A DNA stretch of 64,000 bases from Acanthosepion esculentum (lineage: Eukaryota; Mollusca; Cephalopoda; Sepiida; Sepiidae). The position numbers and the translations under genes were made by a program. The stretch lies in assembly GCA_964036315.1 (NCBI GenBank), contig OZ038517.1, positions 17,735,713 to 17,799,712 of the forward strand, given 5' to 3'. Position 1 is the stretch's first letter. Every line of letters starts with the position of its first letter. The notes beneath the pieces were generated by a model, which saw only the letters and a program-made list of their open reading frames with translations, ran no database searches and was not told the origin of the DNA. Below, piece by piece: positions 45,301 to 56,282 of this stretch.

Positions 45301-47400
45301 CTAAAGGATGCTTCCCCGAACACTACAGTCTTAACCAGTTCAAGTCTAGGGTTAACCGTTATCTTCCCCACATATTCATTTAAAGTGTCCCACTTACTCT
45401 GTAACCCTCAACGTGCTTTGTGGAACTGAATCCCAAAAGGATGCTTCCCCGATCACTACAGTCTTAACCAGTTCAAGTCTAGGGCTAACCGTTATCTTCC
45501 CCACATATTCATTTAAAGTGTCCCACTTACACTGTAACCCTCTACGTGCTCTGTGGAACTGAATCCCAAAAGGATGCTTCCCCGATCACTACACTCTTAA
45601 CCAGTTCAAGTCTAGGGTTAACCGTTATCTTCCCCACATATTCATTTAAAGTGTCCCACTTACACTGTAACCCTCTACGTGCTTTGTGGAACTGAATCCC
45701 AAAAGGATGCTTCCCCGATCACTACAGTCTTAACCAGTTCAAGTCTAGGGTTAACCGTTATCTTCCCCACATATTCCCATAAATTGTGCCACTTACACTG
45801 TAACACTCTACGTGATTTGGGGAACTGAATCCCTAAAGGATGCTTCCCCGAACACTACAGACTAAACCAGTTCAAGTCTAGGGTTAACCGTTATCTTACC
45901 CACATATTCCCATAAATTGTGCCACTTACACTGTAACCCTCTACGTGCTTTGTGGAATCGACTCCCAAAAGGATGCTTCGCCAATCACTACAGTCTTAAC
46001 CAGTTCATGTCTAGGGTTAACCGTTATCTTCCCCACAGGTTCCCATATATTGTGCCATTTATTCTGTAACCCTCTACGTGCTGTGTGGGACTGACTCCCA
46101 AAAGGATGCTTCCCCGATCAGTACAATCTTAACCATTTCCAGTCTAGGTTTAACCGTTATCTTCCCAATATATTCCCATAAATTGTGCCACTTACTCTGT
46201 AACCGTCTACGTGGTTTGTGGAACTGACTCCCAAAAGGATGCTTCTCCGATCACTACAGTCTTAAACAGTTCAATTCTAGGGTTAACCGTCATTTTCCCC
46301 GCATATTATCCTAAATTGTGCCATTTAGTCTGTAACACTCTACGTGCTTTGTGGAACTGACTCCCAAAAGGATGCTTCCCCGATCACTACAGTCTTAACC
46401 AGCTCAAGTCTAGGGTTAACCGTTATCTTCCCCAGATATTCCCATAAATTGTGCCACTTACACTGTAACCCTCTACGTGCTTCGTGGAACTGAATCCCAA
46501 AAGGATGCTTCCCCGATCACTACAGTCTTAACCAGTTCATGTCTAGGGCTAACCGTTATCTTCCCCACATATTCATTTAAAGTGTCCCAGTTACACTGTA
46601 ACCCTCTACGTGCTTTGTGGAACTGAATCCCAAAAGGATGCTTCCCCGATCACTACAGTCTTAACCTGTTCAAGTCTAGGGTTAACCGTTATCTTCCCCA
46701 CATATTCATTTAAAGTGTCCCACTTACTCTGTAACCCTCAACGTGCTTTGTGGAACTGAATCCCAAAAGGATGCTTCCCCGATCACTACAGTCTTAACCA
46801 GTTCAAGTCTAGGGCTAACCGTTATCTTCCCTACATATTCATTTCAAGTGTCCCACTTACTCTGTAACCCTCAACGTGCTTTGTGGAACTGAATCCCAAA
46901 AGGATGCTTCCCCGATCACTACACTCTTAACCAGTTCTAGTCTATGGTTAACCGTTATCTTCCACACATATTCCCATAAATGGTGCCACTTACTCTGTAA
47001 CCCTCTACGTGGTTTGTGGAACTGACACCCAAAAGGATGCTTCCCCGATCACTACACTCTTAACGTGTTCAAGTCTAGGTATAATAGTTATCTTCCCCAC
47101 ATATTCCTATATGTTGTGCTACTTACTCTGTAACCCTCTACGTGGTTTGTGGAACTGAATCCCAAAAGGTTGCTTCCCCGATAATACAATCTTAACCTGT
47201 TCAAGTCTAGGGTTAACCGTTATCTTCCACACATATTATCATATATTTTTCCACTTAATCTGTAATCCTCTACGTGCTTTGTGTAATCGACTCACAAAAG
47301 GATGCTTCCCCGATCACTACAATCTTAACCATTTCAAGTGTAGGGTTAACCGTTATCTTCCCCACATATTCCCATAAATTGTGCCAATTACTCTGTAGGT
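38354..47400 (+). repeat. 3,457-bp superunit within the satellite
   Basis: A diagnostic variant monomer (gtaggtctctacatgc) occurs at 38354, 40481, 43938 and 47395. The last two intervals are both exactly 3,457 bp (26 monomers minus one base); the first is 2,127 bp (16 monomers minus one base). Other rare variants (agttctagtctatggttaac, tcgccaatcactacag) keep the same spacing, so large blocks were duplicated as units. Confidence 0.92.
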
Positions 47401-47740
47401 CTCTACATGCTTTGTGGAACTGACTCCCAAAAGGATGCTTCCCCGATCACTACAATCTTAACCAATTCCAGTCTAGGGTTAACAATTATCTTCCCCACAT
47501 ATTACCATAAATTGTGCCACTTACTCTGTAACCCTCTACGTTCTCTGTGGAACTGACTCCCAAAAGCATGCTTCCCCGATCACTACAATCTTACCCAGTT
47601 CAAGTCCAGGTTTACCGTTATTTTCCCCACCTATCCGCATAAACTTTGCCTTTTACTCTGTAACCCTTTACCTGTTTTGTGGAATCGACTCCCAAAGGGA
47701 TGCTTCCCCGATCACTAAAATCTTAACCAATTCCAGTCTA

Positions 47741-47875
47741 GGTTCGAACTTTATTTCCTATTTTTTTAAACTAATCCTTTTACTCTTAATGCACATATAA
47801 CAAACGCCTTCGTTAACTCTCTACCTTGAGTTGTCCTTGGGGCTTGTATAGTGTGAAAAAAGCAAAAAAAGAAAA
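47741..47875 (+). pseudogene. LINE 3' end adjoining the satellite
   Basis: Past the last monomer, one frame continues through an FLFF-stop tract to NSLP, VVLGACIV-stop and an A-rich KKQKKK end. This resembles LINE C-terminal and 3'-terminal layout and suggests the array is anchored in, or derived from, a LINE 3' end. Confidence 0.5.
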
Positions 47876-47899
47876 TTTTGAAAACTTCTTTAAAGACTG

Positions 47900-48130
47900 T
47901 CTATATTTCTGAGGTGAAGTATTGCAATCATTTACACTATTTACATTCTTCGGACTGTGGTCCTCATCTTAGTTGCCATATTCACAATGTTTCGCCCGTT
48001 GTACGCCCCGTCAGGGGATTGGAATTTCGAATCGAACCCTTTATTTCGTCTACCGGAGTAGATTGTTCTAGTTCCACATGACATACCTCTCCCGGATGTC
48101 TTAATATCAGCTATCTCCCTTTAACTCAAA
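47900..48130 (-). repeat. Single diverged copy of the 125-bp hammerhead repeat plus flank
   Basis: tctgaggtgaagtattgc, atattcacaatgtttcgccc and gttgtacgccccgtcag match the 26.6-27.1 kb units and the copy at 50.4 kb. The core is truncated (CTGACGGGG). The flank (accctttatttcgtctacc, gttctagttccacatgac) is shared with 50.54-50.62 kb. A further fragment lies at 48281-48350 (gacgtttcgatcattgtacg). Confidence 0.7.
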
Positions 48131-48349
48131 ACCTCGAAAAGATTTGACATTAAATGAACATGGCTGACATATCCCTCAGTCTTAGAGATACAACCATCTC
48201 AATTTCTGGCTATGATGATCCTCACTCATGATTGGAGACGTCTAATTTGTCAAACAGTATGATATATGATCATTATTATTGACGTTTCGATCATTGTACG
48301 CTCCGGCCTTTTTCATTTGATTGGAATTTCGAACTGACCTCGGTGGACG

Positions 48350-49313
48350 AAATAAAAAGTTCAATTTCAATTGCCTATCTTATAAGCACAAACTGCATTG
48401 AATTTCGATAAGTGCCAAGTTAATCACCGAGAAAGTGTGGTGCTCATGTAACCAGCGACGAATAAATTTAATGAAACTTGTTTAAATCCATTTTTGTTAC
48501 CTGAATATAATTATGTATATGTTCGATACGGTGGTGAGAATTCCCAGACCAACCCACTTCCCAAAATAGATATGTCAGTAGGCAAATATCGGAATATCGA
48601 TTTTGTGAACTGAGTTGAAACGAGACCTTTTCAGACTTTAAAATAGCAAGGATGATTGAGCTTTCTGGTCATATGAAGCCAGCCAAGCGAGAAGAGGGAT
48701 AACTCTGTTTTTAAACGCCGTGCCAACACCATAGCAGCGTAAAGCTCATTACTTCCTATATCTGCAAGACTTTACACGGATATTTAAATTGATTACGTAC
48801 GCGGTATATCTGCGAGCATTATAGTAAATGTTATTTAGAATATATACGATCAGTGTATTACAATAATTCGTATACACAAAGCCAGATCAAATGAAGTTTG
48901 TACAAAACGAGTGAGACAAGGGAATAAGTTGACATCTAAACCATTTACAGCGTGCTATGGGAATTAACTTCCGGTACAGGAAGTGGAGAAGTAGTGCGAG
49001 TAGACGTAAATGGGATGTTTTGTGCGGGGGTGCTGAAGAATTCTCGGTTTAAAGGTCCTTCACGAAATTCAGTTGCGAAAAGTCTTTAGTAGTGGCGAGA
49101 ATTACTTAATTAATTATCAGCCATTAAAAGAAAATCAGTTGCAATGCAGTGAATCTGGAAATTAAAAAAAAAGAACAGCTAATGAAATGTCGCCTAAGAC
49201 AGAGAGACGAATTGTGAAGCAGACGTTTTGCCTCTGGTTCGTTCCCCTGAAGATGATTCCATACGGATTAGAAAGGTTGGGGAAAATGAATAAAGCACCG
49301 AAGAGCATCATAA

Positions 49314-49319
<6 letters not shown>
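48350..49319. other. Unassigned sequence
   Basis: No gene or repeat was recognised in about 950 bp apart from the decayed motif cctgaagatgattccatacg at about 49238. Confidence 0.4.

Positions 49320-49404
<85 letters not shown>
49320..49404. repeat. (TA)n microsatellite
   Basis: Pure TA run. Confidence 0.97.
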
Positions 49405-49406
<2 letters not shown>

Positions 49407-49609
49407 AATTGGACAAGGTCCGACAATTTATTTAAAGACATTTTATATGTTTAACGTTCTTTTTTTTTTTTTTATAGATACAAGTATTTAAGCAAATGCT
49501 CTGTTTTATAATAATCAGGCCGGTAAATGTTATTTGATACTGTTTATTATAAAACAGAGCATTTGCTTAAATACTTGTATCTATAAAAAAAAAAAAGAAC
49601 GTTAAACAT

Positions 49610-49612
<3 letters not shown>
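49405..49612. repeat. SINE A tails in fold-back arrangement
   Basis: Minus-strand tail (49405-49505: aattggacaaggtccgac, gttttataataatcagg) is followed by a plus-strand tail (49505-49612: ctgtttattataaaacagag) with no head in either. Arms of about 85 bp pair almost perfectly and the whole lies between two (TA)n runs. Confidence 0.75.

Positions 49613-49672
<60 letters not shown>
49613..49672. repeat. (TA)n microsatellite
   Basis: Pure TA run. Confidence 0.97.
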
Positions 49673-49673
<1 letters not shown>

Positions 49674-49675
<2 letters not shown>

Positions 49676-49820
49676 GAAATATTGTCTAAAAGTGTGCCAT
49701 ATTTATGGGATAAAGTGCTCAATATCAGAGATAGAGCGTGTGTAAATATAAAAGCGAACATAGAAGTCAACACTTAGAGCCGACAGTCTGTTTCATGCTA
49801 AATGCAATCGTCAGACCACT
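49674..49820 (-). ncRNA. Hammerhead-like motif, family B, with full 3' flank
   Basis: Minus strand: CTGACGA (49814-49808), TGC/GCA helix II, GAAA, ACAG/CTGT helix III, GTC (49784-49782). The flank down to 49674 (gttgacttctatgttcgctt, gagcactttatcccataaat) matches 22336-22440. All core bases are intact; proximal helix I is weak (GGT against GGC). Confidence 0.45.
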
Positions 49821-49845
49821 TATATATATATATATATATATATAT

Positions 49846-50205
49846 AATGAAATGGACAAAGTCCGACAATTATTTTAAAACATTTTTCTGTTTATACGTT
49901 CTTTTTTATAGATAGAAATATTTAAGTAAATGCTCTGTTTATAATAAACAGTATTAACGACATTTACCGGCCTGAATGTCCGAGAAATTGTCATAGAAAA
50001 TATGCGTCCTCCGACAGGAATCGAACCTGTGTCCTATATGGAACCGTAATATAGCCTGACGTGCTTTACCGATTTAGCCACAGAGGAGCGTTTCGGTTAG
50101 AAAGGTAGATTTTACTGTTTTGAAAACTACAATTTTCCATGATTTTCTTACGTACATTCATATCTGCTCGATGCGTATCCAAATGTTAAAAAAAATGACG
50201 TCACA
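49846..50205 (-). repeat. tRNA-headed SINE, family A, with CRE linker
   Basis: Minus strand head about 50090-50008 with perfect B box (complement of 50017-50027). Tail ends gtcggactttgtccatttc next to (TA)n. The linker upstream of the head contains TGACGTCA (50196-50203). Confidence 0.8.
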
Positions 50206-50345
50206 CATTATGAAATGGACAAAGTCCGACAATTATTTTTAAGACATTTTTATGTTTATACTTTCTTTTTTTTATAGATACAAATATTTAAGTAAATGCT
50301 CTGTTTATAATAAACAGTATTAACGATATTTATCGGCCTGAATTA
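50206..50345 (-). repeat. SINE A tail, second tandem unit, headless
   Basis: The tail sequence (atgaaatggacaaagtccga to cagtattaacgatatttatc) repeats 49846-49970 directly upstream of the linker, showing the same tandem order as at 31 kb. Confidence 0.75.
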
Positions 50346-50378
50346 TTATATTGATTTTATGTTTATCATAAACACACA

Positions 50379-50404
<26 letters not shown>

Positions 50405-50409
<5 letters not shown>

Positions 50410-50640
50410 CTCTCTATATTTCTGAGACGAGGTATTATGTACACTATTTACATTATTCGGACTATTGTCCTCATCTTTGTCGCCATATTTATTACAACGT
50501 TTCCACCGTTGTACGCTACGGCCTTCTTCAGGTGGTTGGAATGTCGAACTGAACCCTTTATTTCGCTCACTAGGGTAGACTGTTCTAGTTCCACGTGCCA
50601 TGTCTAATGGATGTCGGTTATCAGATTATCTCGTGTAAAT
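50405..50640 (-). repeat. Single copy of the 125-bp hammerhead repeat plus flank
   Basis: Minus strand carries CTGAAGA (50531-50525), a CCGT/ACGG helix II, GAAACGTTGT and the family tail. GAAA is intact and one extra base precedes helix II. The upstream flank matches 48020-48090. Confidence 0.6.
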
Positions 50641-50760
50641 TCCCCTCTCCAGTTCTCCACCTTAAATAGGTATTGAACTCACTCTCTTTGGGTCCTGTCA
50701 CTGGATCTAACCAATACCTTTATCCACTGTGCCATGTGTCCTTGCGGACATCTGTGTATG
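50640..50760 (-). repeat. tRNA-headed SINE, family D
   Basis: The reverse complement contains acatggcacagtggataaag (A box) and gtgagttcaatacctattt (B box). Confidence 0.6.
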
Positions 50761-51600
50761 AACTTCTGGGTATTAATAAAACCTAATCTCTTCAGTAAAC
50801 ATTTTTACCAGTGCTCATATTGCAATTTTCTATTATCACGCATGTTTTTACCAGAGCACATATTGCATATAGCGGATTAAGGCATCTTAGAAGAAAAAGA
50901 TTAACAACTGGACGACGATAAAAGGCGATGACAAAGCCTATTTCAAGACCAAGTTGAAACAAGGCAGTCACTTAATACAAAAAGATATCTGAGTGTCTCA
51001 CATGAAGGGCTTGAAAAAATAAGGCTGCTATCTAAGAAAAAGTGTCAATAATCAACCACACTCAACGAAAGGAATTACTAAATTTCGCAAATAATCTCAA
51101 AATACAGACACGAAAATAAATATCTACTATCACAGTTCATACCAAACGGATAACACCTACAACAAAACTGAACACAGCCAGGAATGAAACTACAGAAAAA
51201 AAATGGCAGAATACTAAAACGACACCTGCACTGCTACCAACACTACCACCACATCCGAAAACACGACCACCACTATTACAACTAACACAGACCGATAAGA
51301 CTATTTGCACCGTTACATATACTACCGTCACTCCAATCACTTCATAACCATCTACACTACCATCAGTACTGCTTTTTTAACACTGTCATTGTTTTCATTA
51401 TTATTGTTATTACGATATTCATTATTGCTCTTTGTTCTTTTCTTTCTTTCTTTTTCATTTACTTTCGTTTCCGCCATCATTGTAGTTAAATTTACGGTTA
51501 ACACCTCAATAACTATTAGCAATATATTAATAATAATTAATATGACAGTTATCAGCATATGACAACCGCCAACAACAAACAAGCAGCTAGCGTTGAAAAT
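50761..51600. other. Unassigned sequence
   Basis: Low-complexity A-rich and CA-rich stretches; no recognised gene. Confidence 0.35.
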
Positions 51601-51601
51601 A

Positions 51602-51602
51602 C

Positions 51603-51645
<43 letters not shown>
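51602..51645. repeat. (ATC)n microsatellite
   Basis: About 14 units of ATC. It generates Ile or Asp homopolymers in the overlapping frames, which are artefacts. Confidence 0.95.
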
Positions 51646-51646
<1 letters not shown>

Positions 51647-52094
51647 CCACAAGCAGAGCCCAGCCTAACCAAATTGGTGGTGGAAGGCCCAGGCCAATAG
51701 GAGTGTATGTGCGCGTCTACATGTGTGTATGTGTGTATGAGGAAGTGTAATTTTCCCTGACGGCGCCGGCGGTAGACCTGAAAATCGTCAAAAAACACCC
51801 CTACCCGCTGCTTGTTGAAAGCAACATCGCTACGTCTAATAAAAGCTACGGTCTGGACACCGAAATAGAATAACAACTGCGTATGAATGTATGCCCGAAC
51901 GCATGGATGTGTTTCTGCGCCTAGCCTTGGATTTTTTTACACGGATGTGTTTGTGTGAACCTGAATGCGTACACTTGTATGTATGTGTGTCTATGCGTAT
52001 GCGTTTCACCCAAAACCAACACCGAAGATGTCCCCTCCGACCACCAAACATAATCAGACAAGCATAAATAAATCCACATTTAAAAAATAAACCA

Positions 52095-52137
52095 TTTTGT
52101 CTGATGATTGCAAAGGCGTGAAACCCACGGTCCAAAG
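52095..52137 (+). ncRNA. Hammerhead-like motif, family B, all conserved bases present
   Basis: Helix I TTTTG (52095-52099) with CAAAG (52133-52137), one bulged T. Core CTGATGA (52101-52107). Short helix II TGC/GCG with T spacers. GAAA (52120-52123). Helix III ACC (52123-52125) with GGT (52129-52131), CAC loop. Triplet GTC (52130-52132). Confidence 0.45.
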
Positions 52138-52157
52138 CTCATATCCATACAACTACA

Positions 52158-52158
<1 letters not shown>

Positions 52159-52228
<70 letters not shown>
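52159..52228. repeat. (TA)n microsatellite
   Basis: Pure TA run. Confidence 0.97.
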
Positions 52229-52229
<1 letters not shown>

Positions 52230-52400
52230 GAGTTTAACAGCACAATTGTCCAATGATTCCATTAAGCTTTGAAGCCTTCAATTTTAGAAATAATTAAAGA
52301 TATCTTACTGGAATTCTCCGAGATTTTTTTTCTTTTTTTTATACTATTGATTTGCATTGAGCAATAAGAATGTATAATTACTCTCTAAGCTTAACAGAAG
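52229..52400. repeat. Copy of the 6.9-kb DNA-transposon flank
   Basis: attaagctttgaagccttc and atcttactggaattctccga match 6943-7010, placing this as one end of the transposon whose HTH frame is at 53285-53593. Confidence 0.5.
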
Positions 52401-52494
52401 AATCGGGATGAAATCAAGCATAAACGAAAATGACATATTCATCTTTAATTAATAATAGCTAAGGAGCAGAAACTCATAAATGATTTAAATAAAG

Positions 52495-52497
<3 letters not shown>

Positions 52498-52552
<55 letters not shown>
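52498..52552. repeat. (TA)n microsatellite
   Basis: Pure TA run abutting the Helitron-like terminus. Confidence 0.97.
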
Positions 52553-52553
<1 letters not shown>

Positions 52554-53330
52554 TAGCAGCATGGGCCGGCGTTGCCCGTGCTTGATTCAAAAATCGTATA
52601 ACTCATACAGCAATCGCTATCACTTGACTTAAAATATGTTTGCCCTTCTTTGCCTTTAAAGGAGTGCCCTTTGCCGTGCTGATGTTGCTACATGCCTTAT
52701 TTCTTGCCTATCTCCCACTGCGATTTTTTCTAAGCTCTATACTAAACATTAAATCTGTTACGAAAAAAGAACTAAACAAAATGAACACAAAACGATCAGC
52801 CTTAAAAAAGGACTCGTAACTGGAAAAACCGAATGAAAAAAGGATGTTAACAACAAATACTTTTTCACACCCAACCCAGTTCTGCGGAATCAGAATCAAC
52901 GTTGAGTTTAAGCAAGCGAATGAGCCAATTGGAGTAAAGTACCATGCAGATTTCAATTTTTCCCACTTGTGACGAATGCAGCTATCGATTTTTTTTGCAT
53001 GCTAGCATGCTAGTTATTATTCGTGTCAGTCAGCTGTTGGCTCTCTCGCTGGCCAATAGAATCTTCCTGCCTATTCGTGGCAGCCAGTTATAGGCTCTCA
53101 CTCTGGCCAGTAGAGAACGACCGCAAACTACATGAAAACTACCGTAGAAACATGAAAAAATCGATTATTTCCACTATCGATGGGAGTTGGAAAATGCAAA
53201 GTCGGTCTTGTCCTTTTCGCTAACTTGGAGCATGTGCATGTAAATTTTGGTGCAAATCTGTCGAAAATTGCGGCCGTGCATTCGCTACACACACACAACA
53301 CACACATCCTGCCTTTTATAGATAGATAGA
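52553..53330 (-). mobile_element. Helitron-like or SINE-like dispersed element
   Basis: On the minus strand the end reads GCACGGGC-loop-GCCCATGC (an 8-bp hairpin, 52581-52559), then TG and CTAG (52556-52553) before T. That matches a Helitron 3' terminus (hairpin followed by CTRR). The hairpin lies unusually close to CTAG. The other end near 53270-53330 (aaatctgtcgaaaattgcgg, then a CA tract and ccttttatagatagatag) resembles tails of widespread dispersed repeats starting with CTAGC. Within it, about 53019-53110 holds two diverged copies of a unit of about 55 bp (gtgtcagtcagctgttggct). No replicase frame. Confidence 0.35.
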
Positions 53331-53593
53331 TATATATTATCCCAGGATAATTTTGTTGGATCATTTTTAATTGATCGCTTTAGCTCTAAGTTAAAATGAT
53401 GATTCTTCTTCCTGTTGTGACCTACTGATCCATTTTTACTCTCTACTTTTCCGCCTTTTTTCAACGTATTCACCATTCTCTTGATGGTTCTTGAAAGGAC
53501 TTTGAAGAAGGAAGCCAGAGTATGAATGTTGGTACCATTGCTGAAGGTCTGAATGATCATTTTCCTCTCACCATTGCTCATTTCGGAAAACAT
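53285..53593 (-). pseudogene. Transposase N-terminal HTH domain fragment
   Basis: The 102-codon frame starts MFSEMSNGERKMIIQTFSNG, then a VLSRTIKRMVNTLKK second helix and a basic GHNRKK patch, ending in unrelated sequence (YLSIYKRQD) from a short GATA run. ER..II..FSNGTNIH.L...F.V..RTIKR fits a helix-turn-helix of a Tc1/mariner-class transposase, but the exact family is not recognised. A second copy is at 7.1-7.3 kb. The catalytic domain is missing. Confidence 0.5.
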
Positions 53594-53698
53594 AGTGGGG
53601 CTGACAGAAAATGACTTTAGCCTGTTCTCTTTCTAGCTAAATGACTCAAAGGTTTTTTTAGCGATTCTTACGATAAATGGGGTCAAGATAGCTAAACG

Positions 53699-53699
<1 letters not shown>

Positions 53700-53750
<51 letters not shown>
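53700..53750. repeat. (TA)n microsatellite
   Basis: Pure TA run. The region 53760-54640 that follows has no recognised gene. Confidence 0.95.
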
Positions 53751-53755
<5 letters not shown>

Positions 53756-53934
53756 TAGTGGCAAATATACACATACATATGCAATTATATATCTAAAATA
53801 TATAAATATATATATACATACATACATACACATACATATATATATGTAATAAAAATTAATTCCAAGAGGATAGAATCCAGGTAGAACTCAATGTCCAGGG
53901 CAGAGTAAGGATATAATAAAAAGGCTTAAACACT

Positions 53935-53995
53935 AATATTCCATGGTCATAATTTATTCCATTGGATTCGTTAATACGATCCAATTCATCAGACC
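53935..53995 (-). ncRNA. Hammerhead-like motif, family F relic
   Basis: Minus strand CTGATGA, a 7-bp helix II (ATTGGAT/ATCCAAT) and GGAATAAATTATG correspond to the motif at 63521, but GAAA is altered. Confidence 0.25.
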
Positions 53996-54636
53996 TACAA
54001 ATTCAAAAAGAAAACAGAAAAAACAACTCCGGGAATAAAAAATAAAATTTAGTGAGAGTGTATGTATGGGAGCATGGGACGATTGTAGAGTAAATGAAAG
54101 CCATAGGGAGGGGTAACAGACGAGAGAAGGACAGGAAGGTCTAAAGATGAAGGGGGGATTAAAATTTAACAGAGAGAAGTTTTAAAGAGGGGAGTCAAAG
54201 ACGGTTTAAGTGAGAGAAATATGAATCTTTTTAAATGTATAATACATAAAGATACACCGGAAAAGAGTATACATTTTGTGGTGACATACACGCTACGCAC
54301 AGTAGACGATATAATCTCAAAGCACAGAAGATGAGAGAGGGAGAGGAAAAGAAAAAGAGGTGCGGGAGATGTGGTGGTGGAACTAAAACCGAAGGGCATT
54401 TCTAAAGGGGCCGCTGTGTAATCAAGAAAATTTGACAAAGGTAATATCGACTACAGGTTACAAATCTTATATAAACATATAAAAATAACGATTATCTAAT
54501 CCAGCAAGGACCTGTATTTCTATGTTCAAAAACACATACGTATACACACATACACAAAAACATATTTATATTTTCACTACATACATACATATAGGCGTGT
54601 ACACACACACCCATACATATACATACATACATACAC

Positions 54637-54652
54637 ATATATATATATTAAA

Positions 54653-54712
<60 letters not shown>
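54637..54712. repeat. (TA)n microsatellite in a small palindrome
   Basis: TA run flanked by attaaatttaatt and its complement aattaaatttaaa. Confidence 0.95.
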
Positions 54713-54714
<2 letters not shown>

Positions 54715-54799
54715 TTTAAAAATTATATAATACGAGCTTACCTCGATGAAAGACTAGCGATGATTAATGAGTTCTGTGCGACATTTAAAGGTGTTTATA

Positions 54800-54909
54800 T
54801 TCTTAAATTTTCTCTCACCTGCGCATTTTTTCTTTCTTTTTTGTCGCCACCCATTTTATTTATCTCGCGACCCACTGAAGGATCGGGACCCACAGTTTTA
54901 AAATCCCTG
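54800..54909 (-). mobile_element. hAT-like transposon end
   Basis: The minus strand from 54909 reads CAGGGATTTTAAAACTGTGG, then GTCCCGATCC and GTGGGTCGCGAG. A CAGGG.TT..AAACTGTGGGTCGCGACC-type terminus is characteristic of hAT elements. The other end and a possible 8-bp duplication (gcttagac) were not located, so extent is uncertain. Confidence 0.4.
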
Positions 54910-55394
54910 GCTTAGACGATACATTGCTCACACTATGCATCAATATATACACTGTCCAGTTGCCAGATATTTGGAAAAAAAACGTGGAACTCAAAGAAGG
55001 TAGATCCGTGACTCATACTAAACTAAAGAGCCGTAGATTAACACCTGTTGTAGTAAAAAAAAAAATCTATCACAAAATACCCCTAAATAAAATCCCCTCT
55101 CCCTTGTCGAATCATCAGCGAAAATTAACCAAAATGGATTTTAAAAAAAACATATCCATTTACCATCGAATAGATACCAATATTTCGTCTCCCAATCGAG
55201 GGTTAAAAAGTTGGAATCCTTCCAGTTGTACTGGCATTTGTTAATTTTAGAAAGCTTTGAATTCCTTACACAGAGGAACGCTCAAGAAATATTCATGTTT
55301 TATTGAATATCAACATAAATTATCTCGGCTATAAATATGTTATACCATGTCACAAGCACTACCAATAGATAGCGATACAGACCTTAAAAAAGCT

Positions 55395-56275
55395 GGATCC
55401 TTACAGAGACAAAATGGCCGGTTTTATTTTCATCATTGTACTTGACAACGTCATCAGAATTGCAAATAAATATGAGAAAAGTATAAGGTTTGTCTTACTT
55501 TTTTTCTGTTAATGTTGTTAGTGAGATCTTATAACATACAAAAACTGGTGATATTGTAGCAAACGTGCTGTCAAAAGATGGAGGTACAAACGTTTATTTA
55601 AAAATTTAAAGTTGATTCTTACGAGGAGATACAATAATCATGTTTGTTTTCATTGTCTATGACTATGTAATGAGAATTGCAACTAAACATGAGAGAAGCA
55701 TAAGGTTCAAATTAAAATGAAAAAAGTAGTCGACACTCTGAAATCACCTTCAGAGACACAGATCTTGCAACGGATCGAACTCTTGCATCCCATACACAAC
55801 TATTTCTCGTCAAATCTACTGCAGCACAAATTGAACTTCATAGAAGGAAGACAACAAAAACAGAAAAATTTATATCTCAGATACAGATCATGCAGAGGAC
55901 AGAACTCTAGTCTCCGACACTCTTGTACAGAAAAAAAACTATTTATTCTCAGATTAGAATATGCTGCAGCAGAAGTTGGACTTCACAGAAAGGGAATTAA
56001 ATCGAGCAGAAGACACATCTCAGGCACATATCTTGCAGAGGTCCGTATTCGACACTCTTGTACAGAAAAAAGCTATTCTCAGATTAGAGCACAACTTGGA
56101 CTCCATAGAAATGATGTTAAAACAAGCAGATGATGATCTTATTAGATTTTTTTAAAAATCTAAATTAAGTCGATGACATTTTAAATATATACGATCGTTA
56201 TTGAACTCCTTCATCAATCAATCAAATCCAGCCGATATATCGAGATCACAGAGTCATTGTGAACTCCACAAAACC
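55395..56275 (+). repeat. Segmental tandem duplication, copy 1 (about 880 bp)
   Basis: The order of gagacaaa.tgg, atgagaattgcaa..aaatat, gacacagatcttgcaa, ttattctcagattagaatat, aagcagatgatcttattag and atatacgatcattattgaac is repeated at 56283-57035. Within each copy the block around atgagaattgcaactaaa occurs twice, so there is an inner repeat as well. Confidence 0.8.
55717..56155 (+). pseudogene. Coiled-coil-like coding remnant, unidentified
   Basis: Two overlapping frames (55717-56133 and 55961-56155) cover a stretch where the second reads KLDFTERELNRAEDTSQAH, then LQRSVFDTLVQKKAILRLEH and NLDSIEMMLKQADDD. The heptad-like spacing of Leu and Ile and the Glu/Lys/Gln content suggest a coiled coil. 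The same sequence recurs, more decayed, in copy 2. I do not recognise the parent protein. The frame changes suggest a processed or exon-derived pseudogene. Confidence 0.3.
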
Positions 56276-56282
56276 TCTATCC

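Larger units (their letters stand above)
34262..47740 (+). repeat. 133-bp satellite array, about 100 monomers
   Basis: The monomer contains ctctacgtgctttgtggaac, cccaaaaggatgcttccccg, cttaaccagttcaagtctag, ggttaaccgttatcttcccc and ttgtgccacttac in fixed order. Identical short frames recur at 36106, 36638, 38499, 39031, 40626 and 44083; their spacings are multiples of 133 bp within one base. Monomers vary most near both ends, and the middle is homogenised. In one frame the monomer reads VLWNRLPKGCFP, then HYSLNQFKSRVNRYLP, resembling the RLWN.LP..CFP..Y.LQ.FK C-terminus of the LINE tails in this window. 133 is not a multiple of 3, so there is no continuous protein across monomers. Confidence 0.98.

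Noticed and set aside
36106..45383. Repeated 78-codon frames as a gene family
   Set aside because: The frame is created by two adjacent satellite monomers; 133 bp is not a multiple of three, there is no start context, and the amino-acid match is to a LINE tail in another frame.
34262..47740. CRISPR array
   Set aside because: The repeats are head-to-tail satellite monomers without unique spacers, in an animal genome.
49236..49275. Hammerhead from cctgaagatgattccatacg
   Set aside because: CTGAAGA and GAAA occur, but helix II pairs poorly and no helix III or NUH triplet can be drawn.
51352..51876. 174-codon minus-strand frame with poly-Asp
   Set aside because: The poly-Asp comes from an (ATC)n microsatellite and the rest has no domain.
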